Positions 34,793 to 44,954 of a stretch of DNA of 64,000 nucleotides are shown in pieces. Source of the stretch: Pagrus major. Its lineage: Eukaryota; Chordata; Actinopteri; Spariformes; Sparidae. The first letter of the stretch is position 1. Each line of letters begins with the position of its first letter. The DNA lies in contig NC_133220.1 of NCBI RefSeq assembly GCF_040436345.1, positions 4,392,436 to 4,456,435 of the forward strand, given 5' to 3'. Both the position numbers and the translations under genes were made by a program. The notes under the pieces are model-generated. The model made no database searches. It was not told the DNA's origin and worked only from the letters and a program-made list of their open reading frames with translations.

Positions 34793-34930
34793 AGATGAAG
34801 CAAAGGCACCCCCACGGTGCAGGAAGACGGAGGAAGCGTGAGGAAAATGGAAAGTTTGTGGCAAAACGAACGAAGATGAATAACTTTTTCACGGCGGCCA
34901 CTAATGATGACAACGTTACTGAACAGCAGT
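34793..34930 (+). CDS. Candidate first coding exon, hAT/TTF-zinc-finger transposase-like N-terminus
   Basis: An ATG in good context (cgaagATGa) opens a basic 45-residue frame beginning MKQRHPHGAGRRRKRE and continuing to KMNNFFTAA. The layout K-x-H-P-x-G-A-x-K/R-R-K...K-x-x-x-F-F resembles the N-terminus of hAT-derived zf-TTF/MYM-type proteins in fish (from memory of the family pattern). The frame either ends at TAA (34928-34930) or is spliced at CA|GTAAGA two bases earlier. No downstream exon encoding the transposase body is visible before the TRIM gene. Confidence 0.35.
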
Positions 34931-35099
34931 AAGAAGCAGGAGCTGCTTGTTTTAGCGCTAGCGATGCTAACAGCGTCAGCCCAGCTAACGTTAGCAGGAC
35001 GGCTCGACTGGAGATGCTAACACAAGTTCACTCTACATGACGAACAACAACTAGTGAGTATTAAAACTGACAGAATGGTAAATTATACTGAATATTGAT

Positions 35100-35395
35100 C
35101 TGTATTCACATTCTTTGATTAAAGGGACATGGGGCAGGATTTGTGAAAAAATAAACATGCATTAAACATGTTTTAAAATCTCTCCATCGCCTTGAACAGG
35201 CTGTGTGCTGCATGTACTGCAATTCGTGGTCCGAATTTCCCGCGCAGTCCTGCGGAAGTGACGTCAGATGACGCTGAATGCGCGTCCTCCACGGCTTTGG
35301 ACTGGGATACTCATGGAGGCAGCTTTAAACTTGAATTGGGACTGAAAACAGATGCTGACATGGCTCATTTCCCAGTCACCAGGTAAGAAAACATC
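35100..35395 (+). repeat. Dispersed teleost repeat or exon-like fragment
   Basis: It begins with the repeat-like 'gacatggggcaggatttgtg' and is CpG-rich at 35210-35300 with a CRE (gtgacgtcag). A 64-codon frame (35192-35386) runs up to a donor-like ACCAG|GTAAGA. I favour a repeat over a gene. Confidence 0.35.
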
Positions 35396-36029
35396 ACAGG
35401 TCGTGTTTAGAGCTTGATTTGAAAATCATCATTAGCGTTAGCTGCAAACATGTAACTTAGTCCCCCGCTGTGTTACACTGAATAGTTACAGACTGCGCAT
35501 TTTCCACGGTCCTTTAGTCTGAAACCGAATAGTTAGAAATATGTCCCTTTATATATGGGACCGAGAGCCCAACCTGTTATCCGGGAGGTGACGTTAGCAG
35601 CCGGCTGTAGCCACAGGCTAACGGTTTGTTTGTGTCTGTGTAGCAACATTAGCCGCTCACACTTCTACCACACTGTGAACAAACTCCACTACAAGCTAAA
35701 GATTTGGCATTCAAAACCCAACTCAAGTAAAAGTATGTAAATATTGTCAGCAAATTGTACTTAAAGTACTTAAAGTGTGAAAAGTACTCATGCTGTAAAA
35801 TGGTCGCTGTTATAGTTTTTATATCTGATGATTAATATCACGGCTGCGTTCATGTGTATGTGTCATTTTCCTGCTGTAGATGTTTAAGGTTGAGCTCATT
35901 TTAACTACTTTATCTACTGTTGGCTACTTTAATCTACAGCAGTGCATCATGTAATATAAGAGCATCATATGTTTGTAGCGTGGCTGCACTGTGAGGAGCC
36001 ATGTATCTGTAAAAAGTCTGACAAACAGC

Positions 36030-36250
36030 CTGTTTGTGATCCAACGGGGATATGAAATAGTTTATTTATCTTCAGAAGGAGAAGTTTCACAACATGTAAC
36101 AGAAAAAATGAGGCAGAGTTCAAAAGTACAATATTTGCCTCTGAGATGTAAAAGGAGGAGAGTAAAGTTGCATGAAACAGAAATACTCAAGTAAAGTACA
36201 AGTATCTCAGATTTGGATTTCAGTACAGTACTTGAGGAGGTGCTCAGTTA
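36030..36250 (+). repeat. Family E repeat fragment
   Basis: It contains 'aagtacaatatttgcctctg', 'agaaatactcaagtaaagta' (as 'cagaaatactcaagtaaag') and 'cagtacagtacttgagg', the 3' half of family E. Smaller pieces occur at 35715-35800. Confidence 0.5.
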
Positions 36251-36954
36251 CATCGCTGGGTACAAGCACAATGGACCTCTTATTGTCTTGTGTGTTGTCT
36301 TCTCACTTTAGTAACACAAGGTAGAGGACAGACTCTCCTGACTGAACCAGCCTGCTGCTGTCCACATTGGAGACCGTTGACATTTCTGGAGCTTGAAAAG
36401 TGTTGCAGCGTTCTCCTAAACAGCTGAAGTCGATGGAGACTTTTAAAACGTTAAAAAACCACCTCAACATATATAACGGCTCTGTACAGCTCACCCGGCG
36501 TAATCTAATACTCCCAAAGCCCAGAGATCCCAAATTGATTTGAAAAGACCTTATTTACACCCTCGATTTGAAGTCGAGCTTGTGTGCTGACTTCAGACCC
36601 GATGCTTTAAGCTTAGCAGCTACAGTCGGCTTGAAAAAGATTGTGAATAACATCTTTTTCATGTATTATGCATCTCTGGACTTCTGGAGATTTAGATTAT
36701 GCTGGACGAACTGTAAGGAGCCATTTTTTATGTTTTAAAACAAATTAAAATCAGCTACTTCACTTTTTTTAGGAGATTGCTGCAACACTGTCTTGCTTTG
36801 AAGGTCCAGAAATGTTTTGTGGACTACAAAACTTCATCTGACTTTCAATCAGCATGGGGGTGAGTAGATAAAAACTGAATTTTCCTTTTTGGTTGAACTT
36901 TTAACTTGTTTCAGCGTTGCAGAGACATTAACTGCTGTTATCTTCAGTGGGAGT

Positions 36955-38400
36955 TTAAACACATTGCTTATACATGGAAACATGATCAAGAATTTCAGCA
37001 CAATCCTCATCGTCAACACAATTATCACAGACAAACGGTAACATCTTCAGGGGGAGGTTGTTTCCTGTGCTAATGACCGGAAACAACTTCTCAGTAAAAG
37101 TGTGTGTGAAGGTGTGTATGTGTGTGTTAGTATCAGGATCAGAGAAGGTCAGTTCTCCTCTGTTCCAGTCCAGATGAACTCTGATCCTCTGGAGCTGCTT
37201 TGGTGAGAAAATAGTGTATGGACCAGGTAGAGAGCATGTTGTGCATTCACCTTGATAGAGCCCTATTCCCCATAATCTGGACTGTAAGCCTGTATCTCCC
37301 TTTCTCTCAGCAGACTCTGCTGCCACACCGACAACCCAGGCTGGACTTTCTCCAACCTCGACATCCCAGCTGTGAGTTCCCGAGTCAAAGCCCTCTGAGC
37401 CGAGGACAAAACGATAGCAGTCGAATCTCTCTGGATTATCTGGAAGCTTCTGTCTCACGCCATTTCTCACACTGGTCAGATCTTCAGACAGGAGGAGTTC
37501 TGGATGAGCAGAGTTCGGATCCAGAATCACAGGAGTGTAGGAGACCGTCTCCTTCATCTTGTTCCAGATGTTGAAGCTCAGGTTGCCCAGGTGTTTGGCC
37601 ACGTCTATCAGAGCTCCCGAGAGCAGCTGTGGATCCTCCAGCAGGGGGCGCTGCTGGACTCTCTTCACTGCAGCCTTGTAGTTCTGCAGGAATGAGACGT
37701 CTTCAGCTCTCAGCTCCTCCTCTGTGGCTCTGACTGTGTCTGAAAGAGCTGCTATGTCTCTGCTCAGAGCCTCAATCTTTTTCTTCATCACCTGACTCTT
37801 CTGCTTCTCTTCCTCCCTCAGAGCAGAGATCCTGGCTCCCTCTTCATCTTGTAGAAACTGATGAAGCTTCTTAAACTGCTCCTTGATCTGACTCTCTGTG
37901 TGTCGGGCCTGGACCTTGATGTGTTTTGCTGTTTGATCACAGTTTCCTTTAACTTGTTCAAAGACCTTCAGTTTCTCCTGTAAGGGCTTCAGGGACTTCT
38001 GGAGCTCTTCTTTAAGATCCTGTGCAGCTTCATCGACGGGTCTGAATCTGTGGTTGTTGTGTGTTTTTGAGTCTCTGCAGACGACACACACCGGCTGCTG
38101 ATGGTCCAGACAGAAGAGTTTGAGTTTCTCACCGTGCAGACTGCAGAGAGCCTCTGGTGAAGCTCTCTGATCTCTCTGCAGTAAGAAGCTCTCACACAGG
38201 TTCTTTATCACCAAACTAACAGGTGGTTCAAACTTTGATGACCTTCTCTTACAAATGGGACACTCCTGTACAGGTTTCCTTCTCCACCAGCTCTGCACAC
38301 AATCTTTACAGAAGCTGTGGCTGCATGTCAGGACAACAGGATCTCTAAAGATGTTATGGCACACGGGACAGGAGAGATCAGCCTCTGATCGGGATGCCAT
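36955..38400 (-). CDS. TRIM-family E3 ubiquitin ligase, TRIM35-like (RING, B-box, coiled coil, PRY-SPRY)
   Basis: 481 codons, uninterrupted, starting MASRSEADL. An upstream in-frame ATG nine codons earlier lies within the preceding intron, because the acceptor TTTTCAG at 38418-38419 falls between, so it was not chosen. Domains: RING at residues 11-50 (C-P-V-C, C-S-H-S-F-C, C-P-I-C); B-box 2 at about 86-117 (C..H, CLDH, CVVC, H..H); coiled coil about 122-240 (K/E-rich heptads); PRY-SPRY about 290-470 ([49 protein letters not shown]). Length and order are typical. Known roles of such proteins are ubiquitin transfer, often in innate immunity, with SPRY recognising the target; the substrate here is unknown. 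A single coding exon is typical of expanded fish TRIM35-like genes, which may derive from retrocopies. Confidence 0.93.
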   Translation of the reverse strand: MASRSEADLSCPVCHNIFRDPVVLTCSHSFCKDCVQSWWRRKPVQECPICKRRSSKFEPPVSLVIKNLCESFLLQRDQRASPEALCSLHGEKLKLFCLDHQQPVCVVCRDSKTHNNHRFRPVDEAAQDLKEELQKSLKPLQEKLKVFEQVKGNCDQTAKHIKVQARHTESQIKEQFKKLHQFLQDEEGARISALREEEKQKSQVMKKKIEALSRDIAALSDTVRATEEELRAEDVSFLQNYKAAVKRVQQRPLLEDPQLLSGALIDVAKHLGNLSFNIWNKMKETVSYTPVILDPNSAHPELLLSEDLTSVRNGVRQKLPDNPERFDCYRFVLGSEGFDSGTHSWDVEVGESPAWVVGVAAESAERKGDTGLQSRLWGIGLYQGECTTCSLPGPYTIFSPKQLQRIRVHLDWNRGELTFSDPDTNTHIHTFTHTFTEKLFPVISTGNNLPLKMLPFVCDNCVDDEDCAEILDHVSMYKQCV

Positions 38401-38417
38401 TTTCTGTTTGAATGAAG

Positions 38418-39047
38418 CTGAAAACACAGCAGGGTGAAAGCACCAAAGTTAATCAGTTATAGCTTCAGTCTTTCCTGTATAAAGTTCAATAAATGTTTGT
38501 TGACATATCAGAGTCAAAGGTTTTTACAGAGGGACTGTCGGTTATCTGTTTTTATCACTCTGTAAATCAGAAAATACTTCAAGAATAAGATGTAATCAGG
38601 TTAATGTTAGCAGGCGGTGAATGGTATATGAACAACCCTCTCGATGAAAACCATCAGAATATAGATACAACTGGAAAGTGTGGTGTATGTAAGTGCTGCT
38701 GAAGAGATTTCTGAATCAGAGTCTCAGAAAAATGTCATGTATCTTTTTATAGACAAACACATGAAGGAATATGGTTAAAAAAACCAATAGAGGTCACCAT
38801 GACGTCCTCAGTTACTTACATTAGGACAATAATCTTTGTATGTAAATATGCAAAAGAAGCCATCTTATTAGATACTGACTGATTTGCATCAATGTCCAGA
38901 ACAGATTTTGAACTAAAATTAACACCTTAATGTGTATTTTGGAAGTTTTGTCACCACTAGGCCAAAAGAAGATGTTATGGAAGAAAAGTAGACACAAAAT
39001 AAATATTTTTTTTGTTTGTAATTATTTTATAAATTAAATTAACTCAC
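38418..39047 (-). other. 5' UTR intron of the TRIM gene
   Basis: Minus-strand donor CTGAAG|GTGAGTT (exon end 39048) and acceptor TTTTCAG (38418-38419; exon resumes at 38417). A non-coding first exon would lie from 39048 up to roughly 39100-39200. The start site is not determinable, and no clear TATA box was seen. Confidence 0.55.
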
Positions 39048-39249
39048 CTTCAGTGTTTGGAGTTGTAGCAGGTTGACGATGTGTTTTCTTTTTTCCCTTC
39101 TGAAACTGTTCTCTCCCCGTGGAGGTTTGTTGTCACATCTTCCTGTCTGTCTGTGGAAAAACAAATCTCCCTGTTTGCTTTTCATGAGTCAGGTGATAGC
39201 TGGAGCCATTGTTACCTCTGTAACACATCAAGTGTTTATCTTTTTATAC

Positions 39250-40250
39250 ATTAATGACTGAAAGACAAGGTGCAGAGCTGCCGAGTTAATGCTGTATTTT
39301 GGTATAATTGAACATATGTACATTTATTCACGTCGAACTGATGTAAAGTGAGATTGATGGTTATTACAAAGAAATCAATATAAAGTTCTGTTGAGGTCGG
39401 AGACGGTCCAGCCTGGGTTGTCGGTGTTGCAGCAGAGTGTTGAGAGAAAATGATTAAGTACATTTTAATTTGGTATTTAAATAATATTTCTCTTTGTAAG
39501 AATTCTAAGTACACATTTAAAATGCCTTTTCTATTGTCAGTTGCTGCCTCTAGCCAGCAGGTGTCACTGTTGTCTTACAGGAAATACAGCACTCAGCTCT
39601 GAGTCACACTTGTGGCTTAAATTTCCTAAAAGCTGGTCTTTCTTTCTCCTACTGTAAGATCTTTGAGGTTAAACTGGTCCCATTAAGCTTATTTTTATCA
39701 TCTGGTGCAGGTGTGACACAAACCTGTTCAGGTTGTTTTTAATAACATCTATAGAAAAAAATGAGTCTGAGCATTCAAACAAAACTCTAGCCTTAAAAAA
39801 AATGCAAAATACTAAGGACAGGATTGAAAAATAATATAAAATCAGATACTAAAGCATCCAGATATAAGTACACATGGCTCATACAAATAGTTTAAGACCT
39901 TCAGAGTAAAATTTACAAAGCACTCTGATGATAAATCCTCTCTCCGGCCCTGTGGGATTTCATACTAAGTCATGTTTTTTCCTCTGTTGCTGCACCTCGT
40001 TCAGATCAGTGGGAGATGTAGCAAAAACAATATCACAGTTTACACATGCTCTGTTACAAGTAAAGATCCTGCCTTCAACGCTAACAGATCAAACCTATGA
40101 GAATAAAAATACACAAAGTACAAAAGAAATATTCATCATGCAGAATCGTCCGTTACAGAATCATTTAGTAATTTATCAGATGTTGGTGCACTGAGATGTA
40201 ACACTGCTGCAGCTGGTGAATGTGAGGCTTACTTTAACAGGGTTAATCCA
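39250..40250. other. Intergenic, nothing recognised
   Basis: AT-rich with scattered stops. No gene, RNA or clear repeat seen. Confidence 0.4.
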
Positions 40251-40254
40251 AAAT

Positions 40255-40440
40255 AACGTCATTATTCATTTATCAATATTTTAAATCTCAATCCAAATGA
40301 ATGTAGTTGAGTAAAAAGTACAATATTTCCCTCAGAAATGTAGGGTAGCAGTATAAAGTAGCATTAAGTAGAAATACTGAATACCTCAAAGTACTTAAGT
40401 ACAGTTCAGTACAGTAAATTTAGATTCCACCACTGTAGAT
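40255..40440 (+). repeat. Family E repeat fragment
   Basis: It contains 'gagtaaaaagtacaatattt', 'tataaagtagcattaag', 'gtacttaagtacagt' and the terminal 'attccaccactg', the 3' half of family E. Confidence 0.6.
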
Positions 40441-40899
40441 GATGTTATTATTACTCAGCCTTTATTTCTTCTCAAAGACAAACCTGAGTACAGAAGTGTA
40501 AATAAGACGCAATAAAACACACATACAGATGTTTGAGTGACTGCACCAGTCAGCACAGACGTGATCGCAGGTAAAAAGGAAAATACATTCTGTGAGTTTA
40601 AAGAGTTAATAATGGAAATAATAACTCACCTGTAAACAAGGACGAGCTGGATGAATGACATAAATTAACCTTTTGTTTATCTTGTTTTTTAATTACATGT
40701 TTTGTTTCAGTGTCAAAAACTTTGAGCTGCATTTCTTCTATGTTGATTTTCTCTGCAGATACAGTTTGTAATGAAATCACTGCTGAACCAGATCCCAGTT
40801 TAAACACAGCGATTTAGATTTATTATTGTATCATGTTTTATTACTGATATGTGATTCTGTATGAAGTCTGATGCTGCGGCCGCCTGTTCCTGTGATTCA

Positions 40900-42110
40900 G
40901 CAAAACACACACACACACACACTGCTGTGGCATGCTGGTTGCCATGGTAATCAGACTGGTAGGCCGGCTGCTGCAGCTGTGACTCAGCTTGTTGCCGGGT
41001 GAATCAGTAAAATACACAAAGTGTGTATGTTTTGTGTTTATTGTTTATTTTGTGCTGGTTGCTATAGAATAGAGTCGTGCCTGTGTGCGCACTGAATAAT
41101 TGATGAAGTGCATTTATATGATATATAAGTATGCGTGGCAACAAGTTTAATGATCCCACTGGGTTTAATAAAGGAATATATAATTAAAGAGGCAAACCTA
41201 TAGTCTCAACACTGTACAGCTATAATCAACCAGTTGAAATCACTCAATAGCAACAAATACATATAATTCTGTTAAAACAGGTGATTTATATGGTCGTCAA
41301 AACATCATATAGAGACCAAATCCCATGTTTTGTCATAATATCCTTAAAACCCAAATTTTAGTTTTAATGTCCACCAAAATTTGAAACCTTTAGGGGTTTT
41401 TTATGCTCCTAAATGATGCTGGAGGACATTTTCTGGATTATGTGTTGCTTAAAGGTACTACAACAGAATCAGAGAGTGTTTGTTTAAATAGAGGAACACA
41501 GTTAGAGAGATGGGAGAAGTGAGGAATCCAACACATTGGGAGAAAAGCACAAACTTTCAGGCAAAATCGCTCCTCAAAGACATTCATGTCACTGCTCATT
41601 TGTTCACTTGCAAGGTGATGGAAGAGGTTGCCTGAAACATTTTTTTTAAAAAAGGAGGTGAAACAACTTTCACACATCTGCATAACTGATCAGTCACTGG
41701 GATACTGGACACGGAGGAACAGCCTAACATGTCACGGGGCTGGTTTTAGCCATTAGCACGTCTGTGTGTTTTTTATCAGAGAACAAACAAAATTGTAAAT
41801 AATCAGTTGTTATTTAAACGTGAAAGACGTCAGACAGTAGTGGTCCAGCAGCAGTTTACATAGAAGCAGATTGGCTCGCTTGCAGGTTGAAGCAGTCGGC
41901 AGGTGTGGAGCAAATACAGAGACCTTAGGTTTTAAAGAGTGTGGTGGTCTCTGTGGGCGTTGAAGGTAGAACCAACATGCACACATCCCAAATCTCAAAA
42001 ACACGTCATGCAGTCCTGAACAACAAACAAGCTGACAGGGTGACCTGCGTGCTGATGACCTCTGTGAGCTCAAACACAGGAAGACTTGGGGAAATGCAAC
42101 ACAGACTCCA
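40900..42110. other. Intergenic, no gene recognised
   Basis: A short (AC)n at about 40904-40921 and a LINE-tail-like 'aatgatcccactgggttta' at 41149-41167. Otherwise nothing recognised. Confidence 0.4.
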
Positions 42111-42114
42111 TGAA

Positions 42115-42260
42115 GGTAGAAAAGTAGAAGTAACAATACCACAGTGTAGAAATACTCTGTTACAAGTAAAAGTCCTATATAAAGACAAGTATTTCCAAAT
42201 ATTGCATTTTTTCCACTTGTATTTCATGATATACTCTTTCATTCTTTAATAGTTTTGTTT
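42115..42260 (+). repeat. Family E repeat fragment (5' half)
   Basis: It contains 'caataccacagtgtagaaat' and 'ctctgttacaagtaaaagtc', as at 43570-43620. Confidence 0.55.
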
Positions 42261-42424
42261 TAGTAGCTTAAAACTAAACTCAGATAATATTTGTTTAGTT
42301 TTATGTTTCTTCTGTTTACATTCGTCTCTTCTGTCTCCTCTGGTGTCTTTCAGGACTGTCAGTGAAGTTTCAGTGAAGTTTCTCCTCTTCTTCTTCATTT
42401 GGGAACACCTCTCAGTCCGCTGTG

Positions 42425-42545
42425 TGTAGCTCCGCCCCCCCGCCGGCCCGCCGCGTCCTCAACACACAACAAACCTCCACCAGACACGCAGCTGCGTCAA
42501 GATGGCGGAACTCAGCGAGGACCGGAAATACTGACGCATTCAAAA
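42425..42545. promoter_or_regulatory. CpG-rich promoter-like patch with GC box, YY1 and ETS motifs
   Basis: GC-box sequence (ctccgcccccccgccgg) is followed by AAGATGGCGG (YY1-type) and ACCGGAAAT (ETS-type), a common housekeeping-promoter combination. The ATG of the YY1 motif opens only nine codons. An AATAAA follows at 42544. No gene on either strand can be tied to it; it may be an upstream MTSS promoter (1.6 kb before the next CpG patch) or an orphan. Confidence 0.35.
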
Positions 42546-43529
42546 TAAAAGCCACACATAAGAAGTACTGAAAATCTGGAGGAAAAAAAATTAGATCAGT
42601 TTGTCAACCGGACGGTCGAGTTTTGGAAAGGGGCTTCAAGTGCTACATTAAAACAGAACTTTAGAATGATTTTAGCAAATAAAAGGTAAGATAAGTTAAA
42701 TTTGCACATTAAAAACAGAATAAGATGCACTCAAGATGCACAAGAAATGTTATTTTTAGATTTTTGACATAGTCATGAGATACTACATGAGAAAACAAAC
42801 TAATAAACTAAATATAACAGCAATACTTGTCTGGCAAAATGGAGAAAACCAGACGTCTGTTCATCACAAATGGCTGTGAGTCAGTGTGGATGTAAAATTC
42901 ACAAAAAATAGTTCTCATTAATTTTTAGCTTTGATAATCAGCAGCTGCATTTAATGGCAAACAGACATTATTTTTTTTTGGTCATATCAAATATCGAATG
43001 TGAATATAGATGAATAAATAAACTCTCATTTCAAAGTTTTATCATTTTTATTTTGTCAGAACATCACATTAGTTTGTGAATGTATAGTTACACAACAGAT
43101 TTACAGTAATTTGGTACATCAGAGCTGTAACAGAGTTCCTTATCTTCCTAAAATCTGTGTCTGAAGCTTGTACGAGCCGCTCTCTGTCAGAACGATGGTT
43201 CTCTACACGACCTGTTTTTTGTGAATGTAGGTTGTGCAGCCTCATGTGGCTCTGCTCTTATTTATAGCCTGCTGCATTATACTACTTCCCTTTCCCCTGT
43301 TACATTTTTATTAGTGTTTCCCTCCAGTGAAGCTCTGCCAAGAAGTCAACATGTTTTTAATGTCTCTTACCTGTTTTTATAATCTATCCATTTCATTTTT
43401 CATTCTAGGCTTATATTTGTCATTTTTCATTTTATTACACACTTTATAGGTTCCCTTTAAAAAACACATGTTTTCTTTCTTCCTTTTTTATGTTGGTCTG
43501 ATTATTAGCTCATCACCTGCGGTACACTT

Positions 43530-44060
43530 TCAACTGCAGCAGTTTAAGACGTATTCAGATATTTTACTTACAATGAACAATACCACAGTGTAGAAATACC
43601 CTGTTACAAGTAAAAGTCCTGCATTCAGAGTGAAGATAAGATAAGATGAGATAAGATAAGATGAGATGAGATGAGATGAGATGAGATGAGATGAGATGAG
43701 ATAAGATAAGATGAGATAAGATAAGTTAGGATAAGATAAGATGAGATAAGGGAAACTTGCAAACAATACAGTACGAAAAGCAGCAGCACGTGTTGGTTGA
43801 CTAAGAGAAATATTATACTCAAATAAATAGATAAAGTATGACAATGAATCTGCCTCATTTTTTATTTTTTACTATATACTACCAGGTAGCTCATGATTTT
43901 CACCAAGGGATCAAGAAAGTCATATTTGTATTCATCATCATACATTATAATGTATTTATGGTCAATTTTAATAATCAAATAAAGAAGCGGAAAAATAGAA
44001 ATACTAAAATAAAGTAAAACTGTACTCAAGTAAATATACTTAGTTACTTTCCGCCATTGT
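43530..44060 (+). repeat. Family E copy split by a pentanucleotide array and other insert
   Basis: The 5' half (gtattcagatattttact ... agtcctgcattcagag, about 43553-43630) and the 3' half (aaaatagaaatactaaa ... gttactttccgccattg, about 43992-44058) flank about 350 bp of unrelated sequence, including the GATAA/GATGA array. Confidence 0.55.
43632..43750 (+). repeat. (GATAA/GATGA)n pentanucleotide array
   Basis: About 24 five-base units alternate gataa and gatga. Reverse-strand frames across it (Ser/Ile/Leu/Tyr-rich) are artefacts. Confidence 0.9.
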
Positions 44061-44099
44061 TTGATTTCACTGTATGAAAGCAGCTACGCACATTTTGAG

Positions 44100-44954
44100 C
44101 GATGGACAAAAGAGAGGCTTTTTATTTTGAAACTCTTGGCCGGATGTGTTGCTCGTCGCCGGGGCTAACATGGCGCGGTGTTCGGGGACTCGCTCACTCA
44201 CTGTAGCTTAGGACTCCCGCTGGACCGACCGGAGCAGAGCGGAGCGGAGCGGCTGCCTCTCTCGGCTAAAACTCGCAAGAAAAACCCCGTGAAATCACTC
44301 GGATACACTTCGACAAACAACGACTGGAGGATTTACATCCGAGCTGGACACCAGATAAGACCCGTATCGATTAATTTGGGCGAACTGATTGATCAACGGC
44401 TGTGTGTTTTCCTTTTGGAAAGCCAAACACAAACACACACACACGCACGCACACACACACTCAGTCAGTCACAGGTTGCTAGCGGAGTTGACGCTAACCT
44501 AGCTAGCCGAGTTAGCTAGCTGCGGTTAGCTGCGTTTTCCCTGCTTACCCGCGACTTCAACCAGCCCGGAGCTAAACTTAAAAAAAACAACACTGTCAGA
44601 CATTTTCCAGACAGCCTGCTCTATGATTCAGTCATGATGTGGTGTTTTTTCGGACGTTTATCAAGTTGGCCGGCTGGTAGCATCGGCTGACTGAAGCCTA
44701 ACGTTCACTGAGAGTCTCGACCTGGATTTTTACTCCCGTGTGTGTTTTTCCTTCTTTTCCACTGCTGCTGTTTCTGTTTTTTAAAGGTGGACTTTGCCCT
44801 CGGGGTGTTGTAACTCCCCTCCCCTATTAAATAAATTAAAATAAAAAGCCTCCATTGATTCTTCTGCTGCTGGAGTATTTCAAAACTTGGCTGGAAGCTT
44901 TTTTTTTTTGGGAGGTAAAAAGTTTGAGGAGGATTTTTCCGAGCCTGTGGAAAA
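44100..44954 (+). promoter_or_regulatory. MTSS gene CpG-rich promoter and long 5' UTR with upstream ORFs
   Basis: A CpG-rich patch (about 44140-44350) with purine-rich 'gagcggagcggagcgg' and no clear TATA box leads into the first MTSS coding exon. If transcription starts near 44150-44200, the 5' UTR is 700-800 bases. Upstream ATGs open short frames at 44170-44211 (13 codons), 44623-44637 (4 codons) and 44634-44690 (18 codons), which could lower translation of the main frame. Start site and use of uORFs are inferred. Confidence 0.5.

Noticed and set aside
38401..38427. Upstream in-frame ATG extending the TRIM protein by nine residues
   Set aside because: It precedes or spans the splice acceptor TTTTCAG at 38418-38419 and so lies in intron sequence; MASRSEADL is the natural start for this family.
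42512..42541. ATG in the YY1-type motif as a gene start
   Set aside because: The frame stops after nine codons with no donor before the stop.
43530..43858. Reverse frames rich in Ser, Ile, Leu and Tyr (104 and 77 codons)
   Set aside because: Produced by the GATAA/GATGA pentanucleotide array.
44178..44519. 113-codon frame in the MTSS 5' leader
   Set aside because: It lacks an ATG at its reported start (the codon is GTG) and its translation is low complexity from CpG-rich leader and a CA run.
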